Shown: positions 53,262 to 62,043 of the stretch, in pieces
Layout: the number at the start of each line of letters is the position of its first letter
How positions within the stretch are numbered: the first letter of the stretch is position 1
Source of the DNA: Hymenobacter telluris
Lineage (GTDB): Bacteria; Bacteroidota; Bacteroidia; Cytophagales; Hymenobacteraceae
Direction of reading: 5' to 3'
DNA: 64,000 nt
Assembly: GCF_017313265.1 (NCBI RefSeq)
Contig: NZ_JAFLQZ010000020.1
Coordinates: forward strand, 31,104-95,103
Program-made: the position numbers and the translations under genes
Notes under the pieces: generated by a model
What the model saw: the letters and a program-made list of their open reading frames with translations, nothing else
Databases searched by the model: none
Told to the model about the DNA's origin: nothing

Positions 53262-54086
53262 CTTAGTGGGGCGCCAGGTGAAGGTGAGGCCGGTGGCGCC
53301 TTGGTAGTACAGGGGCGAGAAGCTGGTGCCTTCCAGCAAGCGGGGCTTGCGGCCCCAACGGTTGCGGTGCGACAGATACGCCAGGTGCGCCGACAAGATG
53401 CCGAAGCCCGCGCCAGCCACCACGTCGCTCTGCCAGTGCTTGTTGTTGAGCATGCGCAGCGCCGCCACGCTGGTGGCAATACCGTAGGCCCCCACCCCGT
53501 ACCACTGGCTTTTGTCGCGCAGCTCGGCGTGCACGATGCTGGCAGCCAGAAACGCCTGCGCCGTGTGGCCCGAGGGAAAGGAAAGCCGGTCGGAGGCGTC
53601 GGGGCGGGCCACGTTGGTCAGGCGCTTGGTCAGGAACACGCTGCTGAGCATGAGGGCCTCGGCCTTGCCGATGAGCAACAGCGTGTTGATCCGGTCGTTG
53701 CGCGACTCCACCCCGGCCAGCGAGACGGCCGCCAGCTCGAAGTACGGGGCCACAATCAGGATGTCATCCACGCGGGTGCGGAAGTTGGGAAACTGCTTCT
53801 GGATGTCGCGCCGGGCGTCGTAGCTGCTGTAGAAGCCGTTGTTGTTGATGGTGCTGATGCCGTAGCCAATCATGAGGGCCGGCACAATGGTGGCTTTCAC
53901 CAGCTTGCCTTTGTACCAGGGCTTTGCCACTGGCTGAGAAACGCCGTTGGGGTTTTCATATTTGCGCAGCGTATCCGTGTCAGCGGCGGGCGGCGGGGTG
54001 GCAGCGGGAACCTGGGCGTAGGCGGGCAGAAACGACCCTGCTAGTAGCAGTAAAGCCGTGGTATGGGCTAGTAGAAAGGAGCGCAT
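53259..54086 (-). CDS. PAP2 family phosphatase
   Basis: A 275-residue exported or membrane protein with a signal peptide (RSFLLAHTTALLLLAGSFLPAYA). The three PAP2 motifs are intact: KRLTNVARP (KX6RP), SFPSGHTAQAF (PSGH), and RMLNNKHWQSDVVAG (R followed by H...D). Members dephosphorylate lipid phosphates such as undecaprenyl pyrophosphate or phosphatidic acid at the periplasmic face. The proline-rich linker after the signal (VPAATPPPAAD) is common in Bacteroidota copies. It stands alone and ends inside the tandem-repeat element. Confidence 0.93.
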   Translation of the reverse strand: MRSFLLAHTTALLLLAGSFLPAYAQVPAATPPPAADTDTLRKYENPNGVSQPVAKPWYKGKLVKATIVPALMIGYGISTINNNGFYSSYDARRDIQKQFPNFRTRVDDILIVAPYFELAAVSLAGVESRNDRINTLLLIGKAEALMLSSVFLTKRLTNVARPDASDRLSFPSGHTAQAFLAASIVHAELRDKSQWYGVGAYGIATSVAALRMLNNKHWQSDVVAGAGFGILSAHLAYLSHRNRWGRKPRLLEGTSFSPLYYQGATGLTFTWRPTK

Positions 54087-54266
54087 TCCGAAGAAGTAAA
54101 AACAAAAATCACGCAGTGAAATATGCTTCTACGCAACTCGGCAGCCGGTAGCGAACTGTGTTAAGAAATTGTGAACAACTTCGTGGTTGAGCGCCAGGTA
54201 AGCACTTGCTACATAGCCGACTGGCTAGGGGTAATGGTCCGCTACGGTTGCTAAGCGGCAGCGGCA

Positions 54267-55583
54267 TTAGGGTGTAACGGCCTTGGGAGTAGAGCGCAAC
54301 AGCAAGTAGCCCACGGTACCCGAAGTAAGCGAGGCCAGCAGAATAGCCAATTTGGCCACGGCTTCGCCTTCGGAATGCTCGCCCAGCGCCAGTAGCGTTA
54401 CAAATAAGGCCATAGTGAAGCCGATGCCGGCCAGAATGCCCGCGCCCCACAGGTGCCGCCACGTGACGCCGGTGGGCAGCGCGGCCCAGCCCAGCCGCAC
54501 GGTAATCCAGGAAAAAAAACCTACGCCCAACGGCTTGCCTACTATCAGCCCCGCCATGATGCCCAAAGCCAGTGGCGAAAGCAGTTCTTCGAACACCGAG
54601 GCATCGATTACCAGGCTGGTGTTGGCGAAGGCGAACAGGGGCATAATGCCAAACGCAACGATGGAATGCAGGCGCTGTTCCAGTTTCTGAGCCGGCGAGC
54701 TAATGGTGTCCGACAAGTGCTCCAACTCTTCGCTGATGGTGCGCGGGTCGGCATCGGCGCCGTGCACCTCGTGGTTGATAAAGCGTAGCCGCTCATCCAG
54801 CAGGCGCAGCAGCGCGGCCCGTTCGTGGCCAATGCGGGAGGGGACGGCCAGCGCCAGCAACACCCCCGCTATAGTGGCATGAATACCGGACTCCAGCGTG
54901 AAGTACCACAGCACAATGCCTAGGGTTACGTAGAGCCATAAGTTGCGGAACCCGAGTAGGTTAAGCGCAATAAGCGTAGCCCAGGTACCCAGCGCCAGGT
55001 ACAGGTAGTTCAGGTGCAGCTCGGCCGTGTAGAAGCCCGCAATAACCAGCACGGCGCCCAAATCGTCAACGATGGCCAGGGCCGTGAGGAACACTTTCAG
55101 GCCCAGCGGCACCCGGGAACCCAGCAACTGCAGTACGGCCAGCGCAAACGCAATATCGGTGGCCATTGGAATGCCCCAGCCGCCCGCCGTAGGCGTGCCG
55201 TGGTTGAATACTGTGAACAGCAGTGCCGGCAGCAGCATACCGCCAACGGCCCCCGCAATAGGCAGGGCGGCTTGCCGTACCGAAGCCAGCTCGCCCTCCA
55301 GCACTTCCCGCTTGATTTCCAGCCCCACAATCAGGAAAAACACAGTCATCAGGCCGTCGTTGATCCAGTGCAAGAGGCTTTTGTCCAGCACAAAGCCGTT
55401 GAAGGCAATGCGCAGGTGCTCTTCCCAGATAGTGGGGAAATACTGGGCCACCCCCCAGTTGGTATTAGCCAGTAGCAATGCCAGCAAGGCGCTGGCCATC
55501 AAAACAATACCGCCAGCTGCTTCTCGACGAAAGAATTCAGCAAACGGCCGCACCAGCGGACGAATAAGTTGAGCAACGGCCAT
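54267..55583 (-). CDS. nhaA: Sodium/proton antiporter NhaA
   Basis: A 438-residue inner-membrane antiporter with about 12 hydrophobic segments. The ion-binding aspartates are in place: ATDIAFALAVL (Asp143) and ALAIVDDLGAVLVIA (Asp173-Asp174), matching the E. coli Asp133 and Asp163-164 region. Other family blocks include FFLIVGLEIKREVLEGEL and PLFAFANTSLVI. NhaA expels sodium in exchange for protons at alkaline pH. It is divergent from the sigma-54-type response regulator and lies beside the potassium-uptake operon, so this part of the window is devoted to cation balance. Confidence 0.95.
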   Translation of the reverse strand: MAVAQLIRPLVRPFAEFFRREAAGGIVLMASALLALLLANTNWGVAQYFPTIWEEHLRIAFNGFVLDKSLLHWINDGLMTVFFLIVGLEIKREVLEGELASVRQAALPIAGAVGGMLLPALLFTVFNHGTPTAGGWGIPMATDIAFALAVLQLLGSRVPLGLKVFLTALAIVDDLGAVLVIAGFYTAELHLNYLYLALGTWATLIALNLLGFRNLWLYVTLGIVLWYFTLESGIHATIAGVLLALAVPSRIGHERAALLRLLDERLRFINHEVHGADADPRTISEELEHLSDTISSPAQKLEQRLHSIVAFGIMPLFAFANTSLVIDASVFEELLSPLALGIMAGLIVGKPLGVGFFSWITVRLGWAALPTGVTWRHLWGAGILAGIGFTMALFVTLLALGEHSEGEAVAKLAILLASLTSGTVGYLLLRSTPKAVTP

Positions 55584-55756
55584 ACCAGATGATTGAAAAG
55601 TGCGTGACAGGCACTGCGTCTCTACGCGGAAATAGTACTTGATGACGAAGAAAACCTCTTTGGCGTGAAGTGCTTGTCTACCAACACAGCGAAGGTAGGT
55701 GCTTTGGGTGGTAGGCAGGTTTTGTGTACTCTTGCGCCTTGTCTTGCCGGTTACTC

Positions 55757-57112
55757 ATGCCCCAGTCCAATACCATCCTGCTCATCGACGACGAAAATAG
55801 CCTGCGCCAAGTGGTGGGCCGGGTGCTGGAGCTGGAAGGCTACACGGTGCTGATGGCGGCCAACGCCCAGCGCGGCCTGGAAGTCCTGCGCCAGCACGCC
55901 GAGGAAGTGCTGGTGGTGCTGTCGGATGTGAAGCTGCCCGACGGCCACGGCCTGAGCTTGCTGCCGCGCTATAAAGCCGTAGCGCCGCTAGCTGAAGTAA
56001 TCCTGATGACGGCCTACGGTACCATTGCCGACGGGGTGCAGGCCATGAAATCGGGCGCCTTCGACTACCTCACCAAAGGCGACTCCGACGACCAGCTGCT
56101 CGTGGTAGTGGAACGGGCCGCCGAAAAAGCGCGCCTGCAACGCCGCGTAGCCGAGCTGGAAAAGCAGTTGGCCCCGCAGTTCACCTTCGACTCCATGATT
56201 GGGCACTCGGTGCCGCTTACCCAGGCCAAAGCCCTGGCCCTGCGCGTGGCCCCCACCGACAGCACCGTGCTGCTGGAAGGCCCCACGGGCTCGGGCAAGG
56301 AACTGTTTGCGCAAGCCATTCATGCCGCCAGTCCGCGCCGCAGCAAACCGTTCGTGGCCGTCAATTGCAGCGCCTTTCCCAAGGATTTGCTGGAATCCGA
56401 GCTGCTGGGCTACCGCAAAGGGGCTTTTACCGGGGCGCTGGCGGATAAGCGCGGGCTGATGGAAGAAGCCAACGGCGGCACGCTGTTTCTGGATGAAATA
56501 GGGGAGTTGCCGCTGGAGCTGCAAGCCAAGCTGCTGCGGGTGCTCGAAACCCAAAGCTTCACCAAAATCGGGGACACCAAGCCTATATCGGTGAACGTGC
56601 GCATTGTGGCCGCCACTAACCGCAACCTGCGCCAGGAAGCCGACGAAGGCCATTTCCGCCCCGACCTGTACTACCGGCTGGCCGTGTTTACGGTGGCCGT
56701 ACCGCCCCTCAACGCCCGGCGCGACGACATAGAGCCCTTGGCCACCTACTTCCTGCACTTCTACGCCGCCAAGCTGCGCAAGCGCCTGCGCGGCCTGGAG
56801 CCGGAAGCTCTAACGCAGCTTCAGCGCCACGACTGGCGCGGCAACGTGCGGGAGCTGAAAAACGTGCTGGAACGCGCCGCCATCCTCGCCGACACCGACA
56901 CGCTGACCGTGGACGACCTGCCCACCGAATTCCAGTATTTCACGGCGGAGCCAGCCTCCGATGAAGCCTCCGACAAAACCCTGCGCACCCTGGAAAAGCG
57001 CCAGATTCGGGTGGTGCTGCAAGAAACCGGCGGCAACAAGATGGAAGCCGCCCGCCAGCTCGGCATCGGCACCAAAACCCTCTACCGCAAAATTCAGGAG
57101 TACGGCCTGTAG
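55757..57112 (+). CDS. Sigma-54-dependent response regulator (NtrC/AtoC type)
   Basis: About 451 residues from the ATG at 55757. The receiver domain is at 1-120 with Asp11/Asp12, phospho-acceptor Asp57 (VVLSDVKLPDG), Thr85 and Lys107 (FDYLTKGD). The AAA+ domain is at about 145-370 with the Walker A loop GPTGSGKE (175-182) and the sigma-54-contacting loop GAFTGA (222-227); LFLDEIGELP is the Walker B region. A Fis-type helix-turn-helix ends the protein (EAARQLGIGTKTLYRKI). It should activate sigma-54 promoters when phosphorylated. The next plus-strand genes are kdpFABC, so it may control potassium uptake in place of the OmpR-type KdpE. No histidine kinase lies within the window. Confidence 0.94.
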   Translation: MPQSNTILLIDDENSLRQVVGRVLELEGYTVLMAANAQRGLEVLRQHAEEVLVVLSDVKLPDGHGLSLLPRYKAVAPLAEVILMTAYGTIADGVQAMKSGAFDYLTKGDSDDQLLVVVERAAEKARLQRRVAELEKQLAPQFTFDSMIGHSVPLTQAKALALRVAPTDSTVLLEGPTGSGKELFAQAIHAASPRRSKPFVAVNCSAFPKDLLESELLGYRKGAFTGALADKRGLMEEANGGTLFLDEIGELPLELQAKLLRVLETQSFTKIGDTKPISVNVRIVAATNRNLRQEADEGHFRPDLYYRLAVFTVAVPPLNARRDDIEPLATYFLHFYAAKLRKRLRGLEPEALTQLQRHDWRGNVRELKNVLERAAILADTDTLTVDDLPTEFQYFTAEPASDEASDKTLRTLEKRQIRVVLQETGGNKMEAARQLGIGTKTLYRKIQEYGL

Positions 57113-57317
57113 AGACGCCACACTTGGCGTCTCATCGTTGCTGATATTATTTGGGCGAACGGTCGATGTAGAGACGCATACTTGCGTCTCGTCGTTGCTG
57201 AGGTTGTTATAATCGTGCGGGTCCGGTCGTTCAACGCCGAGACGCAAGTATGCGTCTCTACACCGGGCCTGGCAATAACAACCTCAGCAATGCCGAGACG
57301 CCAAGTATGGCGTCTCT
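57112..57317. repeat. Composite palindromic repeat with GAGACGC hairpins (family A)
   Basis: A run of short hairpins with stems GAGACGC and GCGTCTC (57112-57133, 57171-57190, 57239-57258 and about 57295-57316), separated by cores of the type CGTTGCTGA.GTTGTTAT in both orientations (57136-57152, 57193-57210, inverted at about 57274-57289). It starts within the stop codon of the response regulator. Another copy of hairpin plus core is at the right edge (63939-64000). Confidence 0.75.
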
Positions 57318-57516
57318 ACACCGTTCAAACCGGGTTATTCTGACCGACGCACCGGGTCAGAATGACCCGGTTTTTTTATGTCTGCATAGTTCTGTAGTCG
57401 CTGTGTTGGAAATGTATCTGCTGATAATCAGGGTGATATGATGGATTGGGTGCGGTGAGAAGCAAATCGGGTCGGGATTGGCAAATGGGAATGCGCACGT
57501 CAACAATCTGGCACTT
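57318..57516. other. Region upstream of the kdp operon
   Basis: No gene recognised. It contains the terminator hairpin at 57329-57377 and then an ordinary AT-richer stretch that probably holds the kdp promoter. TGGCAC occurs at 57509-57514 and again at 57518-57523, but the GC of a sigma-54 -12 element is not at the right spacing for either, so no sigma-54 promoter is called. Confidence 0.45.
57329..57377 (+). terminator. Rho-independent terminator after the response regulator
   Basis: Stem ACCGGGTTATTCTGACC (57329-57345) with GGTCAGAATGACCCGGT (57355-57371), one mismatch, loop of 9 bases, followed by seven T. It separates the regulator from the kdp operon. Confidence 0.85.
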
Positions 57517-57612
57517 ATGGCACCTGCTCTTATGATTCCATTGCTTACCGCGGCCGGCTGCGCTGGCTTCTGGCTCTTCTTTAAATCCGTCGAGTTCTTC
57601 GACCACATCTAG
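57517..57612 (+). CDS. Candidate 31-residue membrane micro-protein upstream of kdpF
   Basis: An ATG at 57517 opens 31 codons ending at TAG (57610-57612), 14 bases before kdpF. The product is one hydrophobic helix (LMIPLLTAAGCAGFWLFF) with a short charged end (KSVEFFDHI). A small hydrophobic ORF in this position would fit a KdpF-like accessory peptide, and the spacing suggests translation with kdpF. I recall similar short ORFs ahead of kdpF in other Bacteroidota but cannot verify this. It could also be chance. Confidence 0.45.
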   Translation: MAPALMIPLLTAAGCAGFWLFFKSVEFFDHI

Positions 57613-57626
57613 CCCCGGCCTTCCCC

Positions 57627-57707
57627 ATGATGATTGCCCTCTTTGTCTTGTCGCTGGCCGTGTTTGGCTACCTGATGTACGTGCTGCTCAAGCCCGAACG
57701 ATTCTAA
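57627..57707 (+). CDS. kdpF: Potassium-transporting ATPase subunit KdpF
   Basis: A 26-residue single-helix protein (ALFVLSLAVFGYLMYVLLKP) ending ERF, typical of KdpF, from the ATG at 57627 (ATG ATG at the start). KdpF stabilises the KdpFABC complex in the inner membrane. It lies 88 bases before kdpA, at the normal position in kdp operons. The hydrophobic helix followed by LKPERF is diagnostic. Confidence 0.85.
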   Translation: MMIALFVLSLAVFGYLMYVLLKPERF

Positions 57708-57795
57708 CTTTTTGGGTTGCTGGCTTCATCGAGGAAGCGCCCTGGCCGCTACCGCCTCATGGAAACCGGCAACCAGCCCCGCATTTTCAACTGAT

Positions 57796-59496
57796 ATGAA
57801 TTCTGAACTACTGGGCATCATCGGCACCTACTTACTGACGCTGGTGCTAGCCATTCCGCTGGGTGGTTATCTGGCGCGTGTGTTCAAAGGCGAAAAGAAC
57901 GCCCTGGATTTTTTGGCTCCTCTCGAACGGGGCGTGTTTCGCCTTTCCCGCATTGATGCCAAGCGCGACATGACCTGGCAGCAGCACATGGTGGCGCTGC
58001 TGACCATCAACTTGGTGTGGTTCCTACTGGCCATGGTGGTGCTCTGCACGCAGGGCGCCTTACCGCTCAACCCCGACGGCAACCCATCTATGACGCCTGA
58101 TCTGGCATTCAATACGGCCATTTCGTTTCTGGTGAACTGCAACCTCCAGCACTACTCCGGCGAATCGGGGTTGAGCTACCTCTCGCAGATTGTGGTTATC
58201 ACCTTCCTGCAATTCGTGTCGGCGGCTACGGGTATTGCCGCGGCCGTGGTGGTCATCAACGCCTTGCAAACCCGCACCACCGACAAGCTGGGCAACTTCT
58301 ACCACTACTTCGTGAAGAGTGTCACGCGGCTGCTGCTGCCCGGCTCCCTGGTGGTGGCGCTGCTACTGGTGTTCAACGGCACCCCCATGACCCTACTGGG
58401 CAAGCAGCAGCTCATCACCGTGCAGGGCGATTCGGTGGCCGTGTCGCGCGGGCCGGTGGCGGCTATGGTGGCCATTAAGGAGCTGGGTACCAACGGCGGC
58501 GGCTTCTTCGGGGCCAACTCGGCGCACCCCCTCGAAAACCCCAACTACCTCACCAACGCCACCGAAAACATTGCCCTGACTATCATTCCGATGGCCATGA
58601 TTTTCGCGCTGGGCTTCTACCTGAAGCGCCGCCGCTTGTCACTGATGATTTTCGGGGTCATGACCATCGGTTTCCTGGCGCTGCTGGCCCCTACGGTGTA
58701 CTACGAGCTGCACGGCAACCCCGCCCTCCGCCACCTGGGCATCGACCAAAGCCTGGGCGCGCTGGAAGGCAAGGAAATGCGCTTCGGGGCGGCGGCTTCG
58801 GCCTACTGGTCTATCACCAACACCATTATCAGCTGCGGCTCCGTCAACTCCATGCACGACTCGTTCATGCCGATTTCGGGGCTGAGCCAGCTGCTGGGCA
58901 TGATGACCAACGCCTTTTACGGCGGCTGCGGCGTGGGTTTGCTCAACTTCTTTGCCTACCTCATCATTGCCGTGTTTGTGGCCGGGCTGATGGTGGGCCG
59001 CACGCCCGAGTTTCTGGGCAAGAAGATTGAGGCCCGCGAAATGAAAATTGCCGTCATCGTGACGCTGCTGCACCCGCTGCTGATTCTGGCGGGTACGGCC
59101 CTGGCCGCGCACACCTACGCGGGCAACCCCACCGAATACGCCGGCTGGCTGGCTAACCCCGGCTTCCACGGCTTCTCGGAAATGCTCTACGAATTCACGT
59201 CCTCGGCTGCCAACAATGGCTCGGGCTTCGAGGGCCTCGGCGACAACACCCCGTTCTGGAACATCAGCACCGGCGTGGTGCTGCTGTTGTCGCGCTTCCT
59301 GCCCATCATCGGGCCGGTAGCCATTGCCGGCCTGCTGGCTCGCAAGAAATACACCCCCGAAGGTGCCGGCACCCTCCCCGCCGACACGGCCACCTTCGGG
59401 GTAATGGTGCTGGCCGTCATCGTCATCATTGCCGCCCTGGCTTTCTTCCCGGCCCTGGCCCTGGGCCCGCTGGCCGAGCATTTCTCGCTGTACTAA
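57796..59496 (+). CDS. kdpA: Potassium-transporting ATPase subunit KdpA
   Basis: About 566 residues from the ATG at 57796 (MNSELLGIIGTYLLTLVLAI). The potassium-channel-like subunit with about ten membrane helices. Selectivity-filter loops are visible: FLVNCNLQHYSGESGLSY, KELGTNGGGFFGANSAHP, ISCGSVNSMHDSFMPISG and SSAANNGSGFEGLGDN. It forms the K+ pore that passes ions to KdpB. It is followed by a dispersed repeat before kdpB. Confidence 0.96.
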   Translation: MNSELLGIIGTYLLTLVLAIPLGGYLARVFKGEKNALDFLAPLERGVFRLSRIDAKRDMTWQQHMVALLTINLVWFLLAMVVLCTQGALPLNPDGNPSMTPDLAFNTAISFLVNCNLQHYSGESGLSYLSQIVVITFLQFVSAATGIAAAVVVINALQTRTTDKLGNFYHYFVKSVTRLLLPGSLVVALLLVFNGTPMTLLGKQQLITVQGDSVAVSRGPVAAMVAIKELGTNGGGFFGANSAHPLENPNYLTNATENIALTIIPMAMIFALGFYLKRRRLSLMIFGVMTIGFLALLAPTVYYELHGNPALRHLGIDQSLGALEGKEMRFGAAASAYWSITNTIISCGSVNSMHDSFMPISGLSQLLGMMTNAFYGGCGVGLLNFFAYLIIAVFVAGLMVGRTPEFLGKKIEAREMKIAVIVTLLHPLLILAGTALAAHTYAGNPTEYAGWLANPGFHGFSEMLYEFTSSAANNGSGFEGLGDNTPFWNISTGVVLLLSRFLPIIGPVAIAGLLARKKYTPEGAGTLPADTATFGVMVLAVIVIIAALAFFPALALGPLAEHFSLY

Positions 59497-59510
59497 CCAG
59501 AACGAAAACT

Positions 59511-59675
59511 CCCCTCCTCAGATGAGGAGGGGATGCGGCGGCGCAGCCGACGCTGGGGTGGTTGACCTCGTTGCTGATGTTGTTTAGCTGAACAAGGAAG
59601 CAACTCCATTCAACAACGTCAGCAACGATTGGACCACCCCGCCCTTCGGGCACCCCTCCTTGAAAAAAGGAGGGG
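59511..59675. repeat. Composite palindromic repeat with CCCCTCC hairpins (family B, kdpA-kdpB gap)
   Basis: Bounded by hairpins CCCCTCCTCAGATGAGGAGG (from 59511) and CCCCTCCTTGAAAAAAGGAG (to 59675). Between them, GGGGTGGTTGACCTCGTTGC at about 59554 is inverted as GCAACGATTGGACCACCCC at about 59622. The core CGTTGCTGATGTTGTTTA is at 59569-59586. A second copy is at 61771-61980, both inside the kdp operon. Confidence 0.8.
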
Positions 59676-59698
59676 AACTACACTTCCTGCTTAAAAAA

Positions 59699-61744
59699 AT
59701 GGCCTCCAAATCTCAATCCTTATTTCAACCCGAGCTGCTAGCCGAAGCCGTGAAACAGGCGTTCGTGAAACTCGACCCGCGCATCATGTTCCGCAATCCG
59801 GTGATGTTCACCGTGGAAGTCGGGACGGTGGTGATGCTGCTCGTGACGCTGGGGCTGCTGGTGCAGCCGGATGCCGCGCAGGGCAGCTTCGGCTACAATT
59901 TCACCGTGTTTCTGGTGCTGTTCCTGACGTTGCTGTTCGCCAATTTCGCCGAGGCCATTGCCGAAGCGCGCGGCAAAGCGCAGGCCGAAAGCCTGCGCAA
60001 AACCCGCGAGGAAACCCCCGCCCGCGTTATTGATGCTGATGGCCGCGAGTCGGCGGTTTCCTCCTCCCAGCTTCAGAAAGGCCAGATTTTCCTGGTGGAA
60101 GCCGGCGAAATCATTCCCACCGACGGCGAGATTATCGAAGGCCTGGCCACTATCGACGAGTCGGCCATTACCGGCGAATCGGCCCCGGTGATTCGGGAAG
60201 CAGGTGGCGACAAATCCAGCGTAACGGGCGGTACCAAGGTGCTGTCGGACCGGATTCGGGTGGTGGTGACGACGGCGCCCGGCGAATCGTTCTTGGACAA
60301 GATGATTGCGCTGGTGGAAGGCGCTTCGCGGCAGAAAACGCCCAACGAAATTGCCCTCACCATTCTGCTGGCGGGCTTCACGCTGGTGTTCGTGATTGTG
60401 TGCGTGACCTTGGCGCCGTTTGCCGATTACTCGAAAACGCCCATTGCCATTTCCGCATTCATTGCCTTGTTCGTGTGCTTGATTCCGACTACCATTGGCG
60501 GTTTGCTCTCGGCCATCGGTATTGCGGGCATGGACCGGGCGTTGCGCGCCAACGTCATTACCAAGAGCGGCAAAGCTGTGGAAACGGCCGGCGACATCGA
60601 CGTGCTGCTGCTCGACAAAACGGGCACCATCACCATCGGCAACCGCAAAGCCACCCACTTCTGGCCCGCCCCCGGCGTCGATGAGCGGCAGTTCATCGAG
60701 TTTGCTACCGTCTCGTCGCTCACCGACGAAACGCCCGAAGGCAAGAGCATTGTGGAGCTGGCCCGCGAAAAGCAAGTGGACCCGCAAGCCCTGCGTAGCC
60801 GCCTGGATGGGGCCGAACTCATCAAGTTCACGGCCGAAACCCGTAGCAGCGGCGTGACGCTCGCCAACGGCACCCGCATCCGCAAGGGCGCGTCCGATGC
60901 CATCCGCCAGCTGGCCGTAAAAGCCAACCAGCCCTTCCCGCAGGAAGTCACGCAGCGCACCGACGCCGTAGCCAGCAACGGCGGCACGCCGCTGGTCGTC
61001 AGTGAAAACGACCGGGTGCTGGGCGTGGTGGAGCTGCAAGACATCATCAAGCCCGGCATTCAGGAGCGGTTCGAGCGGCTGCGCAAAATGGGCATCAAAA
61101 CTGTGATGGTCACCGGCGACAACCCGCTCACGGCCAAGTTCATTGCCGAAAAATCGGGGGTTGACGACTTCATTGCCGAAGCCAAGCCTGAGGATAAAAT
61201 GACCTATATCCGCAACGAGCAGCAGCAAGGCAAACTGGTAGCCATGATGGGCGACGGCACCAACGACGCCCCCGCCCTGGCCCAAGCCGACGTGGGAGTG
61301 GCCATGAACTCGGGTACCCAAGCCGCCAAAGAAGCCGGCAACATGGTCGACCTCGACAACGACCCCACCAAGCTCATCGAGGTAGTGGAAATCGGCAAGC
61401 AGCTGCTCATGACCCGCGGCACGCTCACCACCTTCAGCATCGCCAACGACGTGGCCAAGTACTTCGCTATCGTGCCGGCCTTGTTTATGGTGGCCATTCC
61501 GGCCCTTGGCGCCTTGAATATTATGGGGCTGAAGTCGCCGCAGTCGGCCATCCTGAGCGCCGTGATTTTCAACGCCATCATCATCCCGGCCTTGGTGCCG
61601 CTGGCCCTGCGCGGCGTGGCTTACAAACCCATCGGGGCCTCCGCTTTGCTGCGCCGCAACCTGCTCATCTACGGCCTCGGTGGCGTTATTGTCCCCTTCA
61701 TCGGCATCAAGCTAATTGACTTGGTAGTAGGGGCCTTTTTGTAA
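59699..61744 (+). CDS. kdpB: Potassium-transporting ATPase subunit KdpB (P-type ATPase)
   Basis: About 681 residues from the ATG at 59699, after the repeat. The P-type ATPase catalytic chain: phosphorylated Asp306 in LLLDKTGTITIG, the actuator loop ESAITGESAPVIRE, and the hinge MVTGDNPLTAKF, MMGDGTNDAPALAQADVG. Membrane segments occur near 30-90, 215-285 and at the C-terminus (AIIIPALVPLALRG, VIVPFIGIKLIDLVVG). It hydrolyses ATP to drive potassium uptake with KdpA. Length and motifs are normal. Confidence 0.97.
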   Translation: MASKSQSLFQPELLAEAVKQAFVKLDPRIMFRNPVMFTVEVGTVVMLLVTLGLLVQPDAAQGSFGYNFTVFLVLFLTLLFANFAEAIAEARGKAQAESLRKTREETPARVIDADGRESAVSSSQLQKGQIFLVEAGEIIPTDGEIIEGLATIDESAITGESAPVIREAGGDKSSVTGGTKVLSDRIRVVVTTAPGESFLDKMIALVEGASRQKTPNEIALTILLAGFTLVFVIVCVTLAPFADYSKTPIAISAFIALFVCLIPTTIGGLLSAIGIAGMDRALRANVITKSGKAVETAGDIDVLLLDKTGTITIGNRKATHFWPAPGVDERQFIEFATVSSLTDETPEGKSIVELAREKQVDPQALRSRLDGAELIKFTAETRSSGVTLANGTRIRKGASDAIRQLAVKANQPFPQEVTQRTDAVASNGGTPLVVSENDRVLGVVELQDIIKPGIQERFERLRKMGIKTVMVTGDNPLTAKFIAEKSGVDDFIAEAKPEDKMTYIRNEQQQGKLVAMMGDGTNDAPALAQADVGVAMNSGTQAAKEAGNMVDLDNDPTKLIEVVEIGKQLLMTRGTLTTFSIANDVAKYFAIVPALFMVAIPALGALNIMGLKSPQSAILSAVIFNAIIIPALVPLALRGVAYKPIGASALLRRNLLIYGLGGVIVPFIGIKLIDLVVGAFL

Positions 61745-61770
61745 GTGTAACTGATAACAGAACGATAATT

Positions 61771-61980
61771 CCCCTCCTCAGATGAGGAGGGGACGCGGTA
61801 GCGAAGCTGCCGCAGGGGTGGTTGACCTCGTTGCTGATGTTGTTTGTAATGGACGACCTGGCAGCGCGATTCAACCGCCAAATGAAACATCAACTCAACT
61901 TTCCGCCGATTCACGCGCAAGTCGTTCAGGCGGCTTTACCACCCCGCCCTCCGGGCACCCCTCCTTTCAACAAGGAGGGG
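61771..61980. repeat. Composite palindromic repeat with CCCCTCC hairpins (family B, kdpB-kdpC gap)
   Basis: The left end (61771-61792) is the same hairpin as at 59511, and the right end CCCCTCCTTTCAACAAGGAGG is close to that at 59653. GGTGGTTGACCTCGTTGC and the core CGTTGCTGATGTTGTTT (61829-61845) recur; the middle differs and is longer (about 210 against 165 bases), so the copies have diverged. Confidence 0.8.
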
Positions 61981-62043
61981 AACTAGCTTCTAGTCTTAGC
62001 TCATAGAGCTAACCGATTCTAGCTTCTAACTCCTAATCTTCTC

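Noticed and set aside
57509..57523. Possible sigma-54 promoter (TGGCAC twice)
   Set aside because: No GC dinucleotide sits 10 bases after the GG of either copy, so the -24/-12 geometry fails. TTGGCAAATGGGAATGC just upstream is off by one base.
59738..61321. 527-codon open frame antisense to kdpB, and other long antisense frames (for example 10197-11432)
   Set aside because: They are shadows created by high GC and codon bias on the strand opposite to clear genes; their products are His/Gly/Arg-rich without domains.
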